A stretch of 55,277 nucleotides of DNA, taken from RGIG4140 sp045614025. Its GTDB lineage: Bacteria; Pseudomonadota; Alphaproteobacteria; CAAHEQ01; UBA3637. The stretch covers positions 1 through 55,277 of the forward strand of contig JAZLCE010000011.1 of the NCBI GenBank assembly GCA_045614025.1. Reading direction: 5' to 3'. The position numbers and the translations under genes are program-made. The notes beneath the pieces are model-generated. The model saw only the letters and a program-made list of their open reading frames with translations. It ran no database searches and was not told the DNA's origin. Shown in pieces: positions 33,053-42,821 of the stretch (positions are counted from its first letter, which is position 1; each line of letters starts with the position of its first letter).

Positions 33053-36000
33053 ATGGCTGAAGCATCAAGAATAAACTTGTTAACGGGAAATTATGCGGAT
33101 TATAATCCAATCACACAAGAAGAATTGGATCAATTTTTCACATTGGTTGATATTTCTCAATTAACGCAGGAACAACAGCAAAAAGTGCGCCAAATTATAG
33201 CTGATGGGGCTAAGAGTAATCCTTTATATCGGCCGCTTATCAGAACGCAGATTAAGCAAGGAAATAGTGTTGTTTTCACTTATGATCGAGATGATGTTCA
33301 ATATTTTATTGATGGTAATGCTGCGGGTGTTCAATATACAGGCTTAAATAGAATTAGTTTTCGATTAGATAAGCAAAGTGGGGCTCCAAATGCGATGCAT
33401 TTAGGGGCTATCATTATGCATGAAATTCGCCACGATCAGCAAACCCATGATCATATGTGGTTAAGAGATGGCTCTTATTCGGTAGAAACGGTTATGACGG
33501 CTAATAAAGTGGGAGAAGCTGAAGCAATTATTCTGTCAAGAGTGTTGGAGGAGGATGATACGCGCGATCCTTATTTTGGCCCATTGCAACAAATGGCAAG
33601 AAAGCAAATTGTTGCGGAGATTCATTCTGGTCAACGCAAAGTTCCTTATGCGCCAGGATTAACAGCTGGTGAACGAGCTGAAGCTTTTCATCTTTATCTT
33701 GAAACAGCATCTATGGAAATGGCAATGGGGCAATGCATCAGCATTCGCATGCAACCTGATGGAGAAAAAATGGCCATGAGAATTGCGGAGCTTGGCTTGG
33801 ATCCATCATATTCTTCAAGAGTTACTTCTTGGCAGGCATATTATAATTCACAAGCTTACTCAAAGGTTGTTAGTGGAGATTATTTATTTAGCCAAGATAT
33901 GGAAATGGGAGATGCTCAAATTGAAGGGGAGGCAAGAGTTCGATCAATTTATGAATCAAAATATCCAGAGCTTCAAGGAACAGACTTTTGGCAACCAGGT
34001 ATTGGGGCAGATGAATTTGCGCGTATGGGTGTTGGTTCAAGGCCTCCTGAAGTTCAAGTTGGCCAAGTGCAACAAGGGGATTTTATTATTGATACGCGCG
34101 CTGAAGGCGAAGGGTATATTCGAGATGTCTATAAACCAGATGGCACAATGGTTTATCAATGCCATTTAAATAAAGAAGGATATCGTGACGGAAAAGAGAC
34201 CTATTATTCCTCAGGGTATCAAAGAAGTGTTGCAGAAAATGGCACTGTTCAATATGCAGGTTATGCAACTATGCATAGACGACAGTGGGACAATGGGGTT
34301 CCTCAAAATTCTATATGGCAAGCCCAACGAAGATATATGAATAATATGCAGGTGAATGCTTTATTTAACCCAAATCAATCACCCATTGTTTCAGAAATAC
34401 GTTCAGATTCCTCTGGTTCTTCTTTAAGTATAGGAGAAAATGGCGATTCGATTCAAATTATGGATGAGAGAACGGTTTCAATTTTGGCTCAGGATTATGA
34501 AGGATATGGGTCTATCAGTGCACGAGATTTCGGGAATTTAAGTATTAATCCGAAGGCAAGAGCTAAAAGAAGTCAACTTTATAAAAATACAGGCACAAGA
34601 GCAAGTTGGGAGTATATTTGCTATCAAGATGGGCAAGAAAGAAAAAATAAAGGTATTGGCGTTTGGGGTTTGAAAGGGAATGAAGACCATACTTGGTCTA
34701 GTATACACGTTATTTCTAATCAAATAATTCAAGGATTGAATAAAAAACCTCCTGTAATGCCTTCTTTTTTTGTTAAAGATTCGAATAATCCAAATCGTTG
34801 GATTCTTAAAAATAAGAACAATTCTCATTCAGATCAAGAAATTGTTGTGAACCTAAAAAGGCATAATCCAAAAGGTTCTGAAGAAAGAAGGTGGTGTTTA
34901 TCTTCCATTGAGGTTCATGGAAAAGAAGGTGAGGATGAAACAACATTCAATGTTCAGTTTGATGTTGACAATCCCTCAAGAAGAACACCTTTATCAACAG
35001 CGTTTTTAGTAGGAGAAACTGTTCAAGCGCGAGAAACATTTTATGAAAATGGGGTGGTTCAATCTCATGAGGAAGGGGTTGATAGAATAGAATATTATCA
35101 AAATGGTTCTGTTGCAGCGTTTTGTGATGTTTTTAATAATTATGAGGTTAAATATTATAATCAAAATCGGTCATTAGAAGAAATAATGCGAAATCCATAT
35201 GGGGCAACAGAATATGTTTCTTTCCTATGCCAAGGAAATGCGGAATGGAATATAGGTAAAGTTGGTATTGGTTTTAATCCAGATGGAACGCTTTTAAATG
35301 TTGGTATATATGATGCTGCGCAACAACATGGTCATGTTTTAGAGGTTGGAGAAGAGGGAAAAGTTATTTCAAATCATGATATTTATCAGATTGAATTAAG
35401 AAATGAGGGTTTTCAAGAGATTCATGCGCCATTAAGAGATGTGAACCATCAAAATCGGGTGGATATTTATCATGATTTGAGCTCAGATAAGGCACGCCAA
35501 ACATTAACAATGGGAACGCGTAATGGCCCCCCAATGGTTTGCATTCGAGGCAGAGAAATTGATTATCAAGTAACTTGGGAAAAGCAACCAATCACAGGGA
35601 AAACAGCAGAATATTTTGCTAATATGGAATGGAATCAAAGAGCAAGAGGGCAAAGGGATTTATTATATCAGAGAACAACACAAAAAGGCGCATGGGATAG
35701 TTTCAGCAGATATTTCGGTGGCTATCCAGTTCAAGAACAGGTGTTAGAAACGCCGATCAAAGAATTATCAACAGATATTCAACAAGTGATTGATGCGAAT
35801 GGAAATGTTCGAGACTATATGACTAAGCTTGGGTTTGAAAGAGATGAGCAAAATCCAAATAAATGGAATCTTAAGCAAAATGGGGAAGAAACTTCAGTTA
35901 TTCTTTCAGATACAAGATATGAACGCGGGGAAAATGATCAAGTTATTAAAATTAAAGATCCAAGTAGCCTTCGCATTGAATCAATAATATATAAAAAACC

Positions 36001-37285
36001 CTCAGCGCATGCTTCTGTAACGGTTAAATTTTATGGGGATGGTGTTTCGCCACAGCAAACAGACGTGACGGTTGGATTCCTTAGAGTAAGAGAAACTTTT
36101 TATCCAGATGGGCAAGTGAGATCGCATTCTGAAAGATTTGATATGCATAATTGTAGGATTGAATATTATCCAAGTGGAGCTCCAAAACATTTTGAAACAC
36201 TTGATTGGGACGTAAGTTATAACGCAAGTTATTATGATCGAGCTAAATATGAAGAAAACGCTTCTTCAAATAGCCCGTATGGCCCAATTAAAATGATTAA
36301 TATGAGGTGTGGATCGCCAGATCAATCAGGAAATGGATTCATTCAGATGGAGTTTCGGCCAGATGGCATGCCGATGACGGCGATGATCAGGGATACTTAC
36401 ACACAAAAAGGCCATTTGGTTCATTTAGATGAAGACGGGATGATGATTTCGCATGTGCCAATGGTTGGTGAGAATTCAAATGATATGAAGATGCATGGAA
36501 TTTGCGAAAATTGGGATGGATCACGATCCACCTATGTGTATGGTGTCAGATTTAATGGAACGCCAGAAGAATATGATGCCCTTGTGGTTCAAGGGCAAGG
36601 ACGGGTTCGAGAAGCCATTAACAGGAACGACGAAAATCAAATTGATCGGATTTTGGCGCAAGTGCCAGGGTTTTCCTTTAATTATATTGATCCAGAAACA
36701 AAAGAATCCCCCTTGATGAGCGCCGTTCGAAGCGGTAATCAAGAGATGGTGGAATGTTTGATTATTAATGGCAGTGATGTAAACATGGAACCAGCCTGTC
36801 AACAAAAAGATTATACATTGATGCTGGCAGCAATTGACTCAGGAAAAGCTTCAATGGTGCAATGTTTGATTGAGAATGGTGTGGATGTGAATGGGACAAA
36901 GCAGGGGGAAATGGCCATGGATAAGCTTGCTTCTTTGCCAAATCCAACTGATGAGCATCGAAAAATGCAAGAAATTTTAGCAAGCCATGGTGCAGTTGCG
37001 AGCAGGAATAACGTGCAAGCTTCAGCAGGGAATAGTCAAAGCGATGCAGAGGTTTTTGATGCTCACCATTCAAGTGAGGAATCAGAACGACCGGCTCAAA
37101 CAGCAACTCATGATAGCCCAACTGCGGTTTCTGAACCACAAAGGCAAAGCGAGAGCGCAGAGCAACCTCAAATTCAGCCAGAAAATTCAGAAACAAGAGA
37201 TGATGCATCAGTAAGGTTACGCACTATTGGCACAGAAGTAAGAGCAGGGGAGAATCCTCTTCAAGGGAATGGGTATCAACGATAA
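33053..37285 (+). CDS. Giant multidomain protein: HExxH peptidase-like, YwqK/MORN-like duplications, ankyrin
   Basis: 1410 residues, no signal peptide. Residues 123-127 are HEIRH, a zinc-peptidase HExxH, with GEAEA about 28 residues on offering a third ligand. YwqK/MORN_2-like strings follow (YKPDGTMVYQ ~360, TFYENGVVQSHEE ~661, TFYPDGQVRSHSE ~1016). A unit of ~220 residues is duplicated (about 568-785 and 921-1140: NPNRW.LK/NPNKWNLK, RIEYYQNGS/RIEYYPSGA, GHVLEVGEEGK/GHLVHLDEDGM). Ankyrin repeats occupy ~1187-1310 (SPLMSAVRSGNQEMVECLI), then a polar tail. Looks like an effector or interbacterial toxin-type protein (inference). GGGGGAT ribosome site. Confidence 0.85.
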   Translation: MAEASRINLLTGNYADYNPITQEELDQFFTLVDISQLTQEQQQKVRQIIADGAKSNPLYRPLIRTQIKQGNSVVFTYDRDDVQYFIDGNAAGVQYTGLNRISFRLDKQSGAPNAMHLGAIIMHEIRHDQQTHDHMWLRDGSYSVETVMTANKVGEAEAIILSRVLEEDDTRDPYFGPLQQMARKQIVAEIHSGQRKVPYAPGLTAGERAEAFHLYLETASMEMAMGQCISIRMQPDGEKMAMRIAELGLDPSYSSRVTSWQAYYNSQAYSKVVSGDYLFSQDMEMGDAQIEGEARVRSIYESKYPELQGTDFWQPGIGADEFARMGVGSRPPEVQVGQVQQGDFIIDTRAEGEGYIRDVYKPDGTMVYQCHLNKEGYRDGKETYYSSGYQRSVAENGTVQYAGYATMHRRQWDNGVPQNSIWQAQRRYMNNMQVNALFNPNQSPIVSEIRSDSSGSSLSIGENGDSIQIMDERTVSILAQDYEGYGSISARDFGNLSINPKARAKRSQLYKNTGTRASWEYICYQDGQERKNKGIGVWGLKGNEDHTWSSIHVISNQIIQGLNKKPPVMPSFFVKDSNNPNRWILKNKNNSHSDQEIVVNLKRHNPKGSEERRWCLSSIEVHGKEGEDETTFNVQFDVDNPSRRTPLSTAFLVGETVQARETFYENGVVQSHEEGVDRIEYYQNGSVAAFCDVFNNYEVKYYNQNRSLEEIMRNPYGATEYVSFLCQGNAEWNIGKVGIGFNPDGTLLNVGIYDAAQQHGHVLEVGEEGKVISNHDIYQIELRNEGFQEIHAPLRDVNHQNRVDIYHDLSSDKARQTLTMGTRNGPPMVCIRGREIDYQVTWEKQPITGKTAEYFANMEWNQRARGQRDLLYQRTTQKGAWDSFSRYFGGYPVQEQVLETPIKELSTDIQQVIDANGNVRDYMTKLGFERDEQNPNKWNLKQNGEETSVILSDTRYERGENDQVIKIKDPSSLRIESIIYKKPSAHASVTVKFYGDGVSPQQTDVTVGFLRVRETFYPDGQVRSHSERFDMHNCRIEYYPSGAPKHFETLDWDVSYNASYYDRAKYEENASSNSPYGPIKMINMRCGSPDQSGNGFIQMEFRPDGMPMTAMIRDTYTQKGHLVHLDEDGMMISHVPMVGENSNDMKMHGICENWDGSRSTYVYGVRFNGTPEEYDALVVQGQGRVREAINRNDENQIDRILAQVPGFSFNYIDPETKESPLMSAVRSGNQEMVECLIINGSDVNMEPACQQKDYTLMLAAIDSGKASMVQCLIENGVDVNGTKQGEMAMDKLASLPNPTDEHRKMQEILASHGAVASRNNVQASAGNSQSDAEVFDAHHSSEESERPAQTATHDSPTAVSEPQRQSESAEQPQIQPENSETRDDASVRLRTIGTEVRAGENPLQGNGYQR

Positions 37286-37383
37286 AATAACTTTTTGAAT
37301 CGAAAGATAAAAAAGAGGTTGTATTTTAAAAAATGATATGATACAACATAAACTATATATATAAATGCCAACAGGGGGACAAA

Positions 37384-39486
37384 ATGGCAAACGCATCTGA
37401 ATCTCAAAAAAATAAATTAAATCAAGAGCTTTTAAGTGCGGTGAATGCACTTGATATTGAAAAGGTTTCTTCTTGTTTGGAAAAAGGAGCTGATTCTGAT
37501 ACACGCAATAAAACAGGGGACACTCTTTTAAATATTGCTCTTTCAAATGAAAAAATTTCTCCTGAATTAATTGAGTTATTGGTTGAATCAGGCGCTCATT
37601 TAAACTATGTTTCTTCAGATCGTGTGACACCATTGATGTGCGCAGTTTATAATATCAATGTGCCGATTGAAACAGTTGATTATCTGTTGCAATCAGGTGC
37701 CAGCATTTATTCCAGAGATACATATGGCCAAACCCCCTTGTTGTATGCCACTGGAAGAGAAGATATTGCCTTGGTTGATTTATTGTTGACATATGGTGCT
37801 TCTGTGAACGAAACAGATGCAGATGGAAACACACTTCTTTTTGAAGCAGTTCGTCAAGGCTATGAAAATTTGTTTTCTTATTTGGTGGATCAAGGCGCTG
37901 ATTTAGCGGTTCGTGATTATCAAGGAACAACTCTTTTGATGGCTGCTATTGAGCAAAAACAAGAAAAAATGGCTCACTTTTTGTTGGATTTTCCAGAAAT
38001 TGATATCTTCGCAAACAGAGTGGATGGTTTAACAGCTTTAGATATGCTTCATGATTTATTGAATGAAAATTCTTTATCTGATGAGGAAGAAAAATCTGCT
38101 TGGCAATTATTGGCAGATGCTGTTGATTCGCGCATGAGTGATAGATTATCTGTTTTTGATGAATTGAATGAAATTTATTCAGAAGAAGATTTTGATGAAG
38201 AAGCTGATGAAGAGGGCTTTATTGAAGTTCAAGAAGACAGTGCAGATGATTTTGGCGATTTTGATTTAGAAGAAGAAATCATTTTATCATTAGAGGAAGA
38301 GGGCGCTTTAGAAGAAGATGAAGAGCTTCCTTATAGTATGGATTTAGAAGAAGACATTATTGAAGAGGATGAAGAAGAGTTAGCTGATGATGATTTTGTT
38401 GTTCAAGAAAATATGGATTTGATTTTAAGTGCGGGTGATGAATACGTTTTGAAATCAGATGAAGAAGAGTCAGTTGATGAAGATGATGATTTTGTTTTCG
38501 CATTAGAATCAGATGAAGAAGAGTTAGCTGATGACTCTTGGGAAGAGGAAGAACTTCCTTATAATATGGATTCTGAAGAAGAAATCGTTGAGGAAGAAGA
38601 ACTTCCTTATAGTATGGATTTAGAAGAAGAAATCGCTGAAGAAGAACTTCCTTATAGTTTGGATTTAGAAGAAGAAATTGTTGAAGAGGAAGAACTTCCT
38701 TATAGTTTGGATTCAGAAGAAGAAATTGTTGAAGAAGAAGAACTTCCTTATATGATGGAAGCTGAAGAAGAAGTTGTTGAGGAAGAAGAGCTTCCTTATA
38801 GTTTGGATTCTGAAGAAGAAATCGTTGAAGAAGAACTTCCTTATAATATGGATTCAGAAGAAGGAATTGTTGAAGAGTCATTTTTGGAAAATGAAACAGA
38901 AAATCGCAGTTATAATCCTTATGAAACAAAAAACATGGATCCTTGGACCTATTTTGAAACAGAAAAATCAAGAGTTGTTTCACAAGTTATTAAAGTGAAC
39001 CCTGCTGAAATATCCACTCCATTAGAAGCGGATACTGTGAATCATTTGCCACTTTATTCTCAAGAAGCTTATCAACATGCTGAAAAAATGATTAAAAGAT
39101 ATACGGAATATCAATCTGAAGATGGGCAAAAAGGTGTTTGTCTTTCAGGGGTTTATTTAACAAATAAAGCCTGTTCACAAGCCAGAGTTCATATTGAAAG
39201 AGGGCTTCTTGAAGAAGGATATGCCCCAAACCAAGCGCATGAACAATCCGTTGTGATTCTTTATAAATTAATCAGAGCGAATGGATTATATCATCCAAAA
39301 GAATTTGTTTTGAGCGAAAATGGCGAAAAATTGCTGGCATTTAAAGTTTGGGGATGCGATCACCGTTTGTTGCTTAAATCTTTAACAAGCGAATTTGCAC
39401 CAGAAGGTGATTGGTATCATTCGCTTCATGAAATTGAAAAATATGTGAGCGAAAAAGGCGAAGGAAAGCTTGTTTCAGCTATGTAA
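37384..39486 (+). CDS. Ankyrin protein with acidic ELPY repeats
   Basis: 700 residues, no signal peptide. About six ankyrin repeats fill residues ~14-230 (GDTLLNIALSNEKISPELIELL, DGNTLLFEAVRQGYENLF). Then comes a very acidic region (~255-500) with eight copies of a 15-16-residue unit ELPYSLDSEEEIVEEE, seven of them tandem. A C-terminal ~170-residue domain (DPWTYFETEKSRV ... YTEYQSEDGQKGVCLSG ... VSEKGEGK) is not recognised. Follows the 1410-residue gene by ~100 bases with a similar upstream sequence, so the two may be co-regulated. GGGGGAC ribosome site. Likely protein-binding; effector role is inference. Confidence 0.85.
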   Translation: MANASESQKNKLNQELLSAVNALDIEKVSSCLEKGADSDTRNKTGDTLLNIALSNEKISPELIELLVESGAHLNYVSSDRVTPLMCAVYNINVPIETVDYLLQSGASIYSRDTYGQTPLLYATGREDIALVDLLLTYGASVNETDADGNTLLFEAVRQGYENLFSYLVDQGADLAVRDYQGTTLLMAAIEQKQEKMAHFLLDFPEIDIFANRVDGLTALDMLHDLLNENSLSDEEEKSAWQLLADAVDSRMSDRLSVFDELNEIYSEEDFDEEADEEGFIEVQEDSADDFGDFDLEEEIILSLEEEGALEEDEELPYSMDLEEDIIEEDEEELADDDFVVQENMDLILSAGDEYVLKSDEEESVDEDDDFVFALESDEEELADDSWEEEELPYNMDSEEEIVEEEELPYSMDLEEEIAEEELPYSLDLEEEIVEEEELPYSLDSEEEIVEEEELPYMMEAEEEVVEEEELPYSLDSEEEIVEEELPYNMDSEEGIVEESFLENETENRSYNPYETKNMDPWTYFETEKSRVVSQVIKVNPAEISTPLEADTVNHLPLYSQEAYQHAEKMIKRYTEYQSEDGQKGVCLSGVYLTNKACSQARVHIERGLLEEGYAPNQAHEQSVVILYKLIRANGLYHPKEFVLSENGEKLLAFKVWGCDHRLLLKSLTSEFAPEGDWYHSLHEIEKYVSEKGEGKLVSAM
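38551..38876 (+). repeat. Intragenic tandem repeat, 45-48-bp units
   Basis: Seven units each starting GAACTTCCTTAT(A/T) encode the acidic ELPY repeat. All lengths are multiples of three, so copy-number change would alter protein length without breaking the frame. Confidence 0.85.
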
Positions 39487-39502
39487 ACTTTGATCAGTGG
39501 GT

Positions 39503-39545
39503 AAAAAAAAGCGGGAAGAGGAAAGGCTTCTCGCTTTTTATTTTT
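39503..39545 (+). terminator. Terminator of the ankyrin/ELPY gene
   Basis: Arms AAAAAGCGGGAAG and CTTCTCGCTTTTT (one G-T pair) followed by a T-rich tail, 20 bases after the stop. Confidence 0.8.
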
Positions 39546-39550
39546 GAATA

Positions 39551-39591
39551 TAAAAAAGGCTATTTGATTTTTTATTTTTTCAAATAGCCTT
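39551..39591 (-). terminator. Terminator of the symporter gene
   Basis: On the minus strand AAGGCTATTTGA and TCAAATAGCCTT arms are followed by a T-run. Confidence 0.8.
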
Positions 39592-39616
39592 AAGAAAGAG
39601 AGAAGAATTTTTCTTT

Positions 39617-41023
39617 TTATTTTTCCAAAAGGGAAATAACCCCTGTAACTAAAAGCAAAATTAAAACAATTGGCGCGGTGAACCGCAACGTAAAGCGCAA
39701 ATATCGTTTAAAAAATTTGCTTGGTGCTTTATCGGAGCCTGAGTTCAAGCTTCTGATTAACCCAGTTGAAATTCCCCAGCCCATAAACAAGGAAATGAAT
39801 AAAATGGTGAGCGTCATGGTAAAAGTGCCCGTTAAGGTATCAAAGAAATTAAATAAATCCATTTTTAAAAGCTTTAGATCAATCGTGTTTGTAAAAGAAA
39901 GCAAGATAAATCCCGTTCCAATGATGTTAATCAATGTGACAAGACTTACGGCTTTTTTGCGGGTTAATTTTGTTTTTTCAATTAAAAGATTAACTGGTGG
40001 TTCATAAATGGAAATTAATGAAGTGATCGCAGCAATAAATAAAAGAAGGAAGAATAAAAACATAAAGAAGGCGCCACCTAAAATTTTTTGAAACACGAAG
40101 GGAAGGGTGATAAAGGTGAGCGTCGGGCCGGCGTTTGGTTCTAAATGAAAGGCAAAAACGGCTGGTAAAACAATTAAACCCGCCATAAAGGCAACAGCTG
40201 TATCTAATAAAACAATTTGTTTGGTTGATTTTAAAATGTTTTCTTTTTTAGATAGATAAGATCCATAAATAAAAATAGCGCCAAGCCCCATTGAAAGCGA
40301 ATAAATGGATTGACCTAATGCTTTTAAAAACAAATCGGAAAATGTTTTAAATTCAAAGCCTGTTTCTTTAAAACCCATGGCAGACCAATCTGGAATTAAA
40401 AAGAATTTAATGCCTTCAAGTGCGTTTGGAATAAAAAAGATTCTGATCATCATAAAAATTAACAAAACAAAAAGAATGGGCATTAAAGTGAGAGATATCT
40501 TTTCAATGCCTTTTTTAACACCACGCATTAAGATCAGCCCCGTTGCAAGCGCGCAACAAATGCCCCATAAAAATTGCTCGTTAAAAGAGGTTGTTAACTG
40601 ATTAAAAACATCTGCATTTGGTTGAGTGCCCCCAATATGGATGAGATATAAAAAACTGTTAACGGTGTAAAACAACGTCCACCCAATCACAATCAGATAA
40701 ATACTTGCCACGAAAAGTGAGTTAAAAAGCGTTAAAAAACCAATGAAACGGCCATAATTTTTTGAAAAGGATTTGCCAACTTTTTGGGATGCTGATTGAA
40801 AGCCATCCATTAAATTGCTTTCAGCTAAACGCCCAAAGGCCAGTTTTGAAAGCAACAAAAAATACCCTAATCCAAAAACTGAAAGAAGATATAAAAGCAA
40901 AAAAGCGCCCCCTCCGTTTTGGCCGGCTAAATAAGGAAAGCGCCAAATGTTGCCAAGACCAATGGCTGAGCCTGCAGTGGCTAAAATAAAGCCAAGTTTT
41001 GAATTCCATGTATCGCGTTGCAT
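39617..41023 (-). CDS. Neurotransmitter:sodium symporter family transporter (LeuT-like)
   Basis: 468 residues, inner membrane, eleven to twelve helices. The hallmark first-helix sequence GSAIGLGNIWRFPYLAGQNG, with its unwound glycine region and Arg/Phe gate, is intact, as is the later GLGAIFIYGSYL helix. NSS-family bacterial members import amino acids with sodium; substrate here is unknown. The frame runs 23 codons further upstream, but that would overlap the HAD gene. I place the start at the ATG at 41023, where TAAAGGA lies upstream and the family N-terminus begins. It is 15 bases after the HAD gene, probably one operon. Confidence 0.9.
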   Translation of the reverse strand: MQRDTWNSKLGFILATAGSAIGLGNIWRFPYLAGQNGGGAFLLLYLLSVFGLGYFLLLSKLAFGRLAESNLMDGFQSASQKVGKSFSKNYGRFIGFLTLFNSLFVASIYLIVIGWTLFYTVNSFLYLIHIGGTQPNADVFNQLTTSFNEQFLWGICCALATGLILMRGVKKGIEKISLTLMPILFVLLIFMMIRIFFIPNALEGIKFFLIPDWSAMGFKETGFEFKTFSDLFLKALGQSIYSLSMGLGAIFIYGSYLSKKENILKSTKQIVLLDTAVAFMAGLIVLPAVFAFHLEPNAGPTLTFITLPFVFQKILGGAFFMFLFFLLLFIAAITSLISIYEPPVNLLIEKTKLTRKKAVSLVTLINIIGTGFILLSFTNTIDLKLLKMDLFNFFDTLTGTFTMTLTILFISLFMGWGISTGLIRSLNSGSDKAPSKFFKRYLRFTLRFTAPIVLILLLVTGVISLLEK

Positions 41024-41037
41024 AAGTGATAAATCCT

Positions 41038-41682
41038 TTATTTTAAAAGTAAATTTTGAACGAGGATATGCGCTTCTTTTAAAGTTTCGCAATAATAATC
41101 AAAGGGGACTTCTTGATCCAAATGATGCACCAAAATGCTTGTTGCATTTAAGTTTTTGGCCATGAGCATATCAGATTGCCCATCTCCAATAAAGATGATT
41201 TTTTTAGGGTTTAATTGGTCTAAAATGGGTTTTGCAAATTCAAGCTCAGGTTTACCAAGTGGGCCCTTTGTTCCTTGAATAATATCAAAATAATCAAAAA
41301 CATTTTTATCTTTCACTTCTTGCACCAAAGCTTCATGATTTTTATTGCTTAAAATCACCATTGGAATTTTTTGTTCTTTTAACCACAAGATGAAGGGCAG
41401 GGCTTCTTTAAATAATGTTGTTTCGTTTGTATAAGAGCGATAAGCTGATACATAAAATTCAATGGCTTCAGGCAAGCTTACTTTCCCTTCTTGAGGTTCA
41501 AGCGGGAATTTTGATTGCCAAAAGGCACCTCTATGACGCGTCATCACATTTATGATATCATCTTCTGTTACGGCAGGAAAGCCAAAATGTTTCATTGTGT
41601 CATCCAATCCTTTATGAACGGCACTTTTCGTGTTACACAATGTATTATCCCAATCAAAAATAACAATTAAATCAGTTTGCAT
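41038..41682 (-). CDS. HAD-superfamily phosphatase (phosphoglycolate phosphatase-like)
   Basis: 214 residues, cytoplasmic. Motif I is DWDNTL with nucleophile Asp and general-acid Asp; motif II lies in VILSNKNHE; motif III Lys in GKPELEFAKP; motif IV is IFIGDGQSDMLMA. A helical cap lies between motifs I and II, as in Gph-type C1-cap enzymes. Substrate unknown. AAAGGA precedes the ATG. First gene of a pair with the symporter. Confidence 0.88.
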   Translation of the reverse strand: MQTDLIVIFDWDNTLCNTKSAVHKGLDDTMKHFGFPAVTEDDIINVMTRHRGAFWQSKFPLEPQEGKVSLPEAIEFYVSAYRSYTNETTLFKEALPFILWLKEQKIPMVILSNKNHEALVQEVKDKNVFDYFDIIQGTKGPLGKPELEFAKPILDQLNPKKIIFIGDGQSDMLMAKNLNATSILVHHLDQEVPFDYYCETLKEAHILVQNLLLK

Positions 41683-41885
41683 AAAAAATCCTTTATCTTG
41701 CAGTCAATTTATCATGATATGGTAAAGACAATAACGAAACTTTATAAAAAATTCAAGAAGTTCTTATAAAAAGAGGGCATTCTTTAAAAAAGAGGGGGAA
41801 AGAAGAAAGAGTTAGAGAGGTGAATTATTTGAATATGTTGAATTTTTTATTGTTTTATGATAAACTAAGAAAAGAGGGGTTTAAA

Positions 41886-42821
41886 ATGGAGGGGACTGTG
41901 TTTAAATATGCTGTTATCTTTTTGCTTTTTTGTGGGGCTTCTATTTCATCTAAAGCCAATGATGGGTATCTTGTTACAGAGGTTGAAGAGTTGAATTGTC
42001 CCCGAGTGGAAATTTGTTTTGATAAAAATAATCAGCCTTATACAGGGCATGTTGTTGATTATGATTCGAATGGTCTTTTATATGAAAAATCATTTTATTT
42101 AAATGGGAAATTAGAGGGTGAACGTTGGTTTCTTTATGAAAATGCTGAAGTTGAAACTTATTATCGTCACCATAAAGGGATTACGCTTTATTTTGTGAAA
42201 TATTCAAAGAATCAGCAAAAAGAATTAGAGTATTATTTAAGACCAGATTCAAAAACAAAAGAAGTTAAGGATGAGTTTTTATTTTATCATCCGAATGGGA
42301 ATGTGAAAAAAAGGGAGGTCTTTAACCCAAGGGGGATAGGATATATGCAAGTTTTTAGCGAAAATAATATCTTGGAATTTGAAAGTGAATTTATTTTAGC
42401 CGATCCAAAGGAAGGGAGGCTATCTGAGAAATATCTGCATGGTAAGTCAATTCTTTATCATCCGCAAAGTGGAAAGATTGTAAGCACGCGCCAATATCAT
42501 TTGGGAAAAATAGACGGCCAAGAAATTAATTATTATGAAAACGGGCAAATTGAAAGTGTTATCACTTATAAAAATGATCAAAAAAATGGCCCGGCCGTTT
42601 ATTATGATGAAGATGGAAGATTATTGAAAAAAGAAAATTATGTCAATGGCTTATTGCATGGGGTAAATGAGCTTTATTTGGGGAATATTATGATTCGTTC
42701 CCCTCTTGAAAATGGCGTGAGAGAAGGGACGGGGCAGATTTTTCAAGATGGCAATTTGGTGAGTGAATGGGTTTATTCCAACGGCGAGTTGATTGATAAA
42801 AGATATTATCCTAATCAATAG
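41886..42821 (+). CDS. Secreted/periplasmic YwqK/MORN_2 repeat protein
   Basis: 311 residues from the ATG at 41886, chosen for AAGAGGGG upstream and because a signal peptide starts there (hydrophobic stretch ending ISSKA, before NDG). The frame is open further upstream to 41820. The body is a series of ~20-24-residue Tyr/Gly-rich units of the MORN_2 type (YDSNGLLYEKSFYLNGKLEG, YYENGQIESVITYKNDQKNG, YYDEDGRLLKKENYVNGLLHG). Such proteins are often annotated YwqK-like; molecular role unclear. Its end overlaps acpS on the other strand by 11 bases. Related units occur in the 1410-residue protein. Confidence 0.85.
   Translation: MEGTVFKYAVIFLLFCGASISSKANDGYLVTEVEELNCPRVEICFDKNNQPYTGHVVDYDSNGLLYEKSFYLNGKLEGERWFLYENAEVETYYRHHKGITLYFVKYSKNQQKELEYYLRPDSKTKEVKDEFLFYHPNGNVKKREVFNPRGIGYMQVFSENNILEFESEFILADPKEGRLSEKYLHGKSILYHPQSGKIVSTRQYHLGKIDGQEINYYENGQIESVITYKNDQKNGPAVYYDEDGRLLKKENYVNGLLHGVNELYLGNIMIRSPLENGVREGTGQIFQDGNLVSEWVYSNGELIDKRYYPNQ

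Noticed and set aside
37217..37633. 138-codon minus-strand ORF between the two ankyrin genes
   Set aside because: Overlaps the ends of both well-supported genes and shows no family features.
38357..38983. 208-codon minus-strand ORF rich in Leu, Gln and Asn
   Set aside because: It is the antisense image of the acidic ELPY repeat, which keeps the opposite strand open by repetition; no ribosome site.
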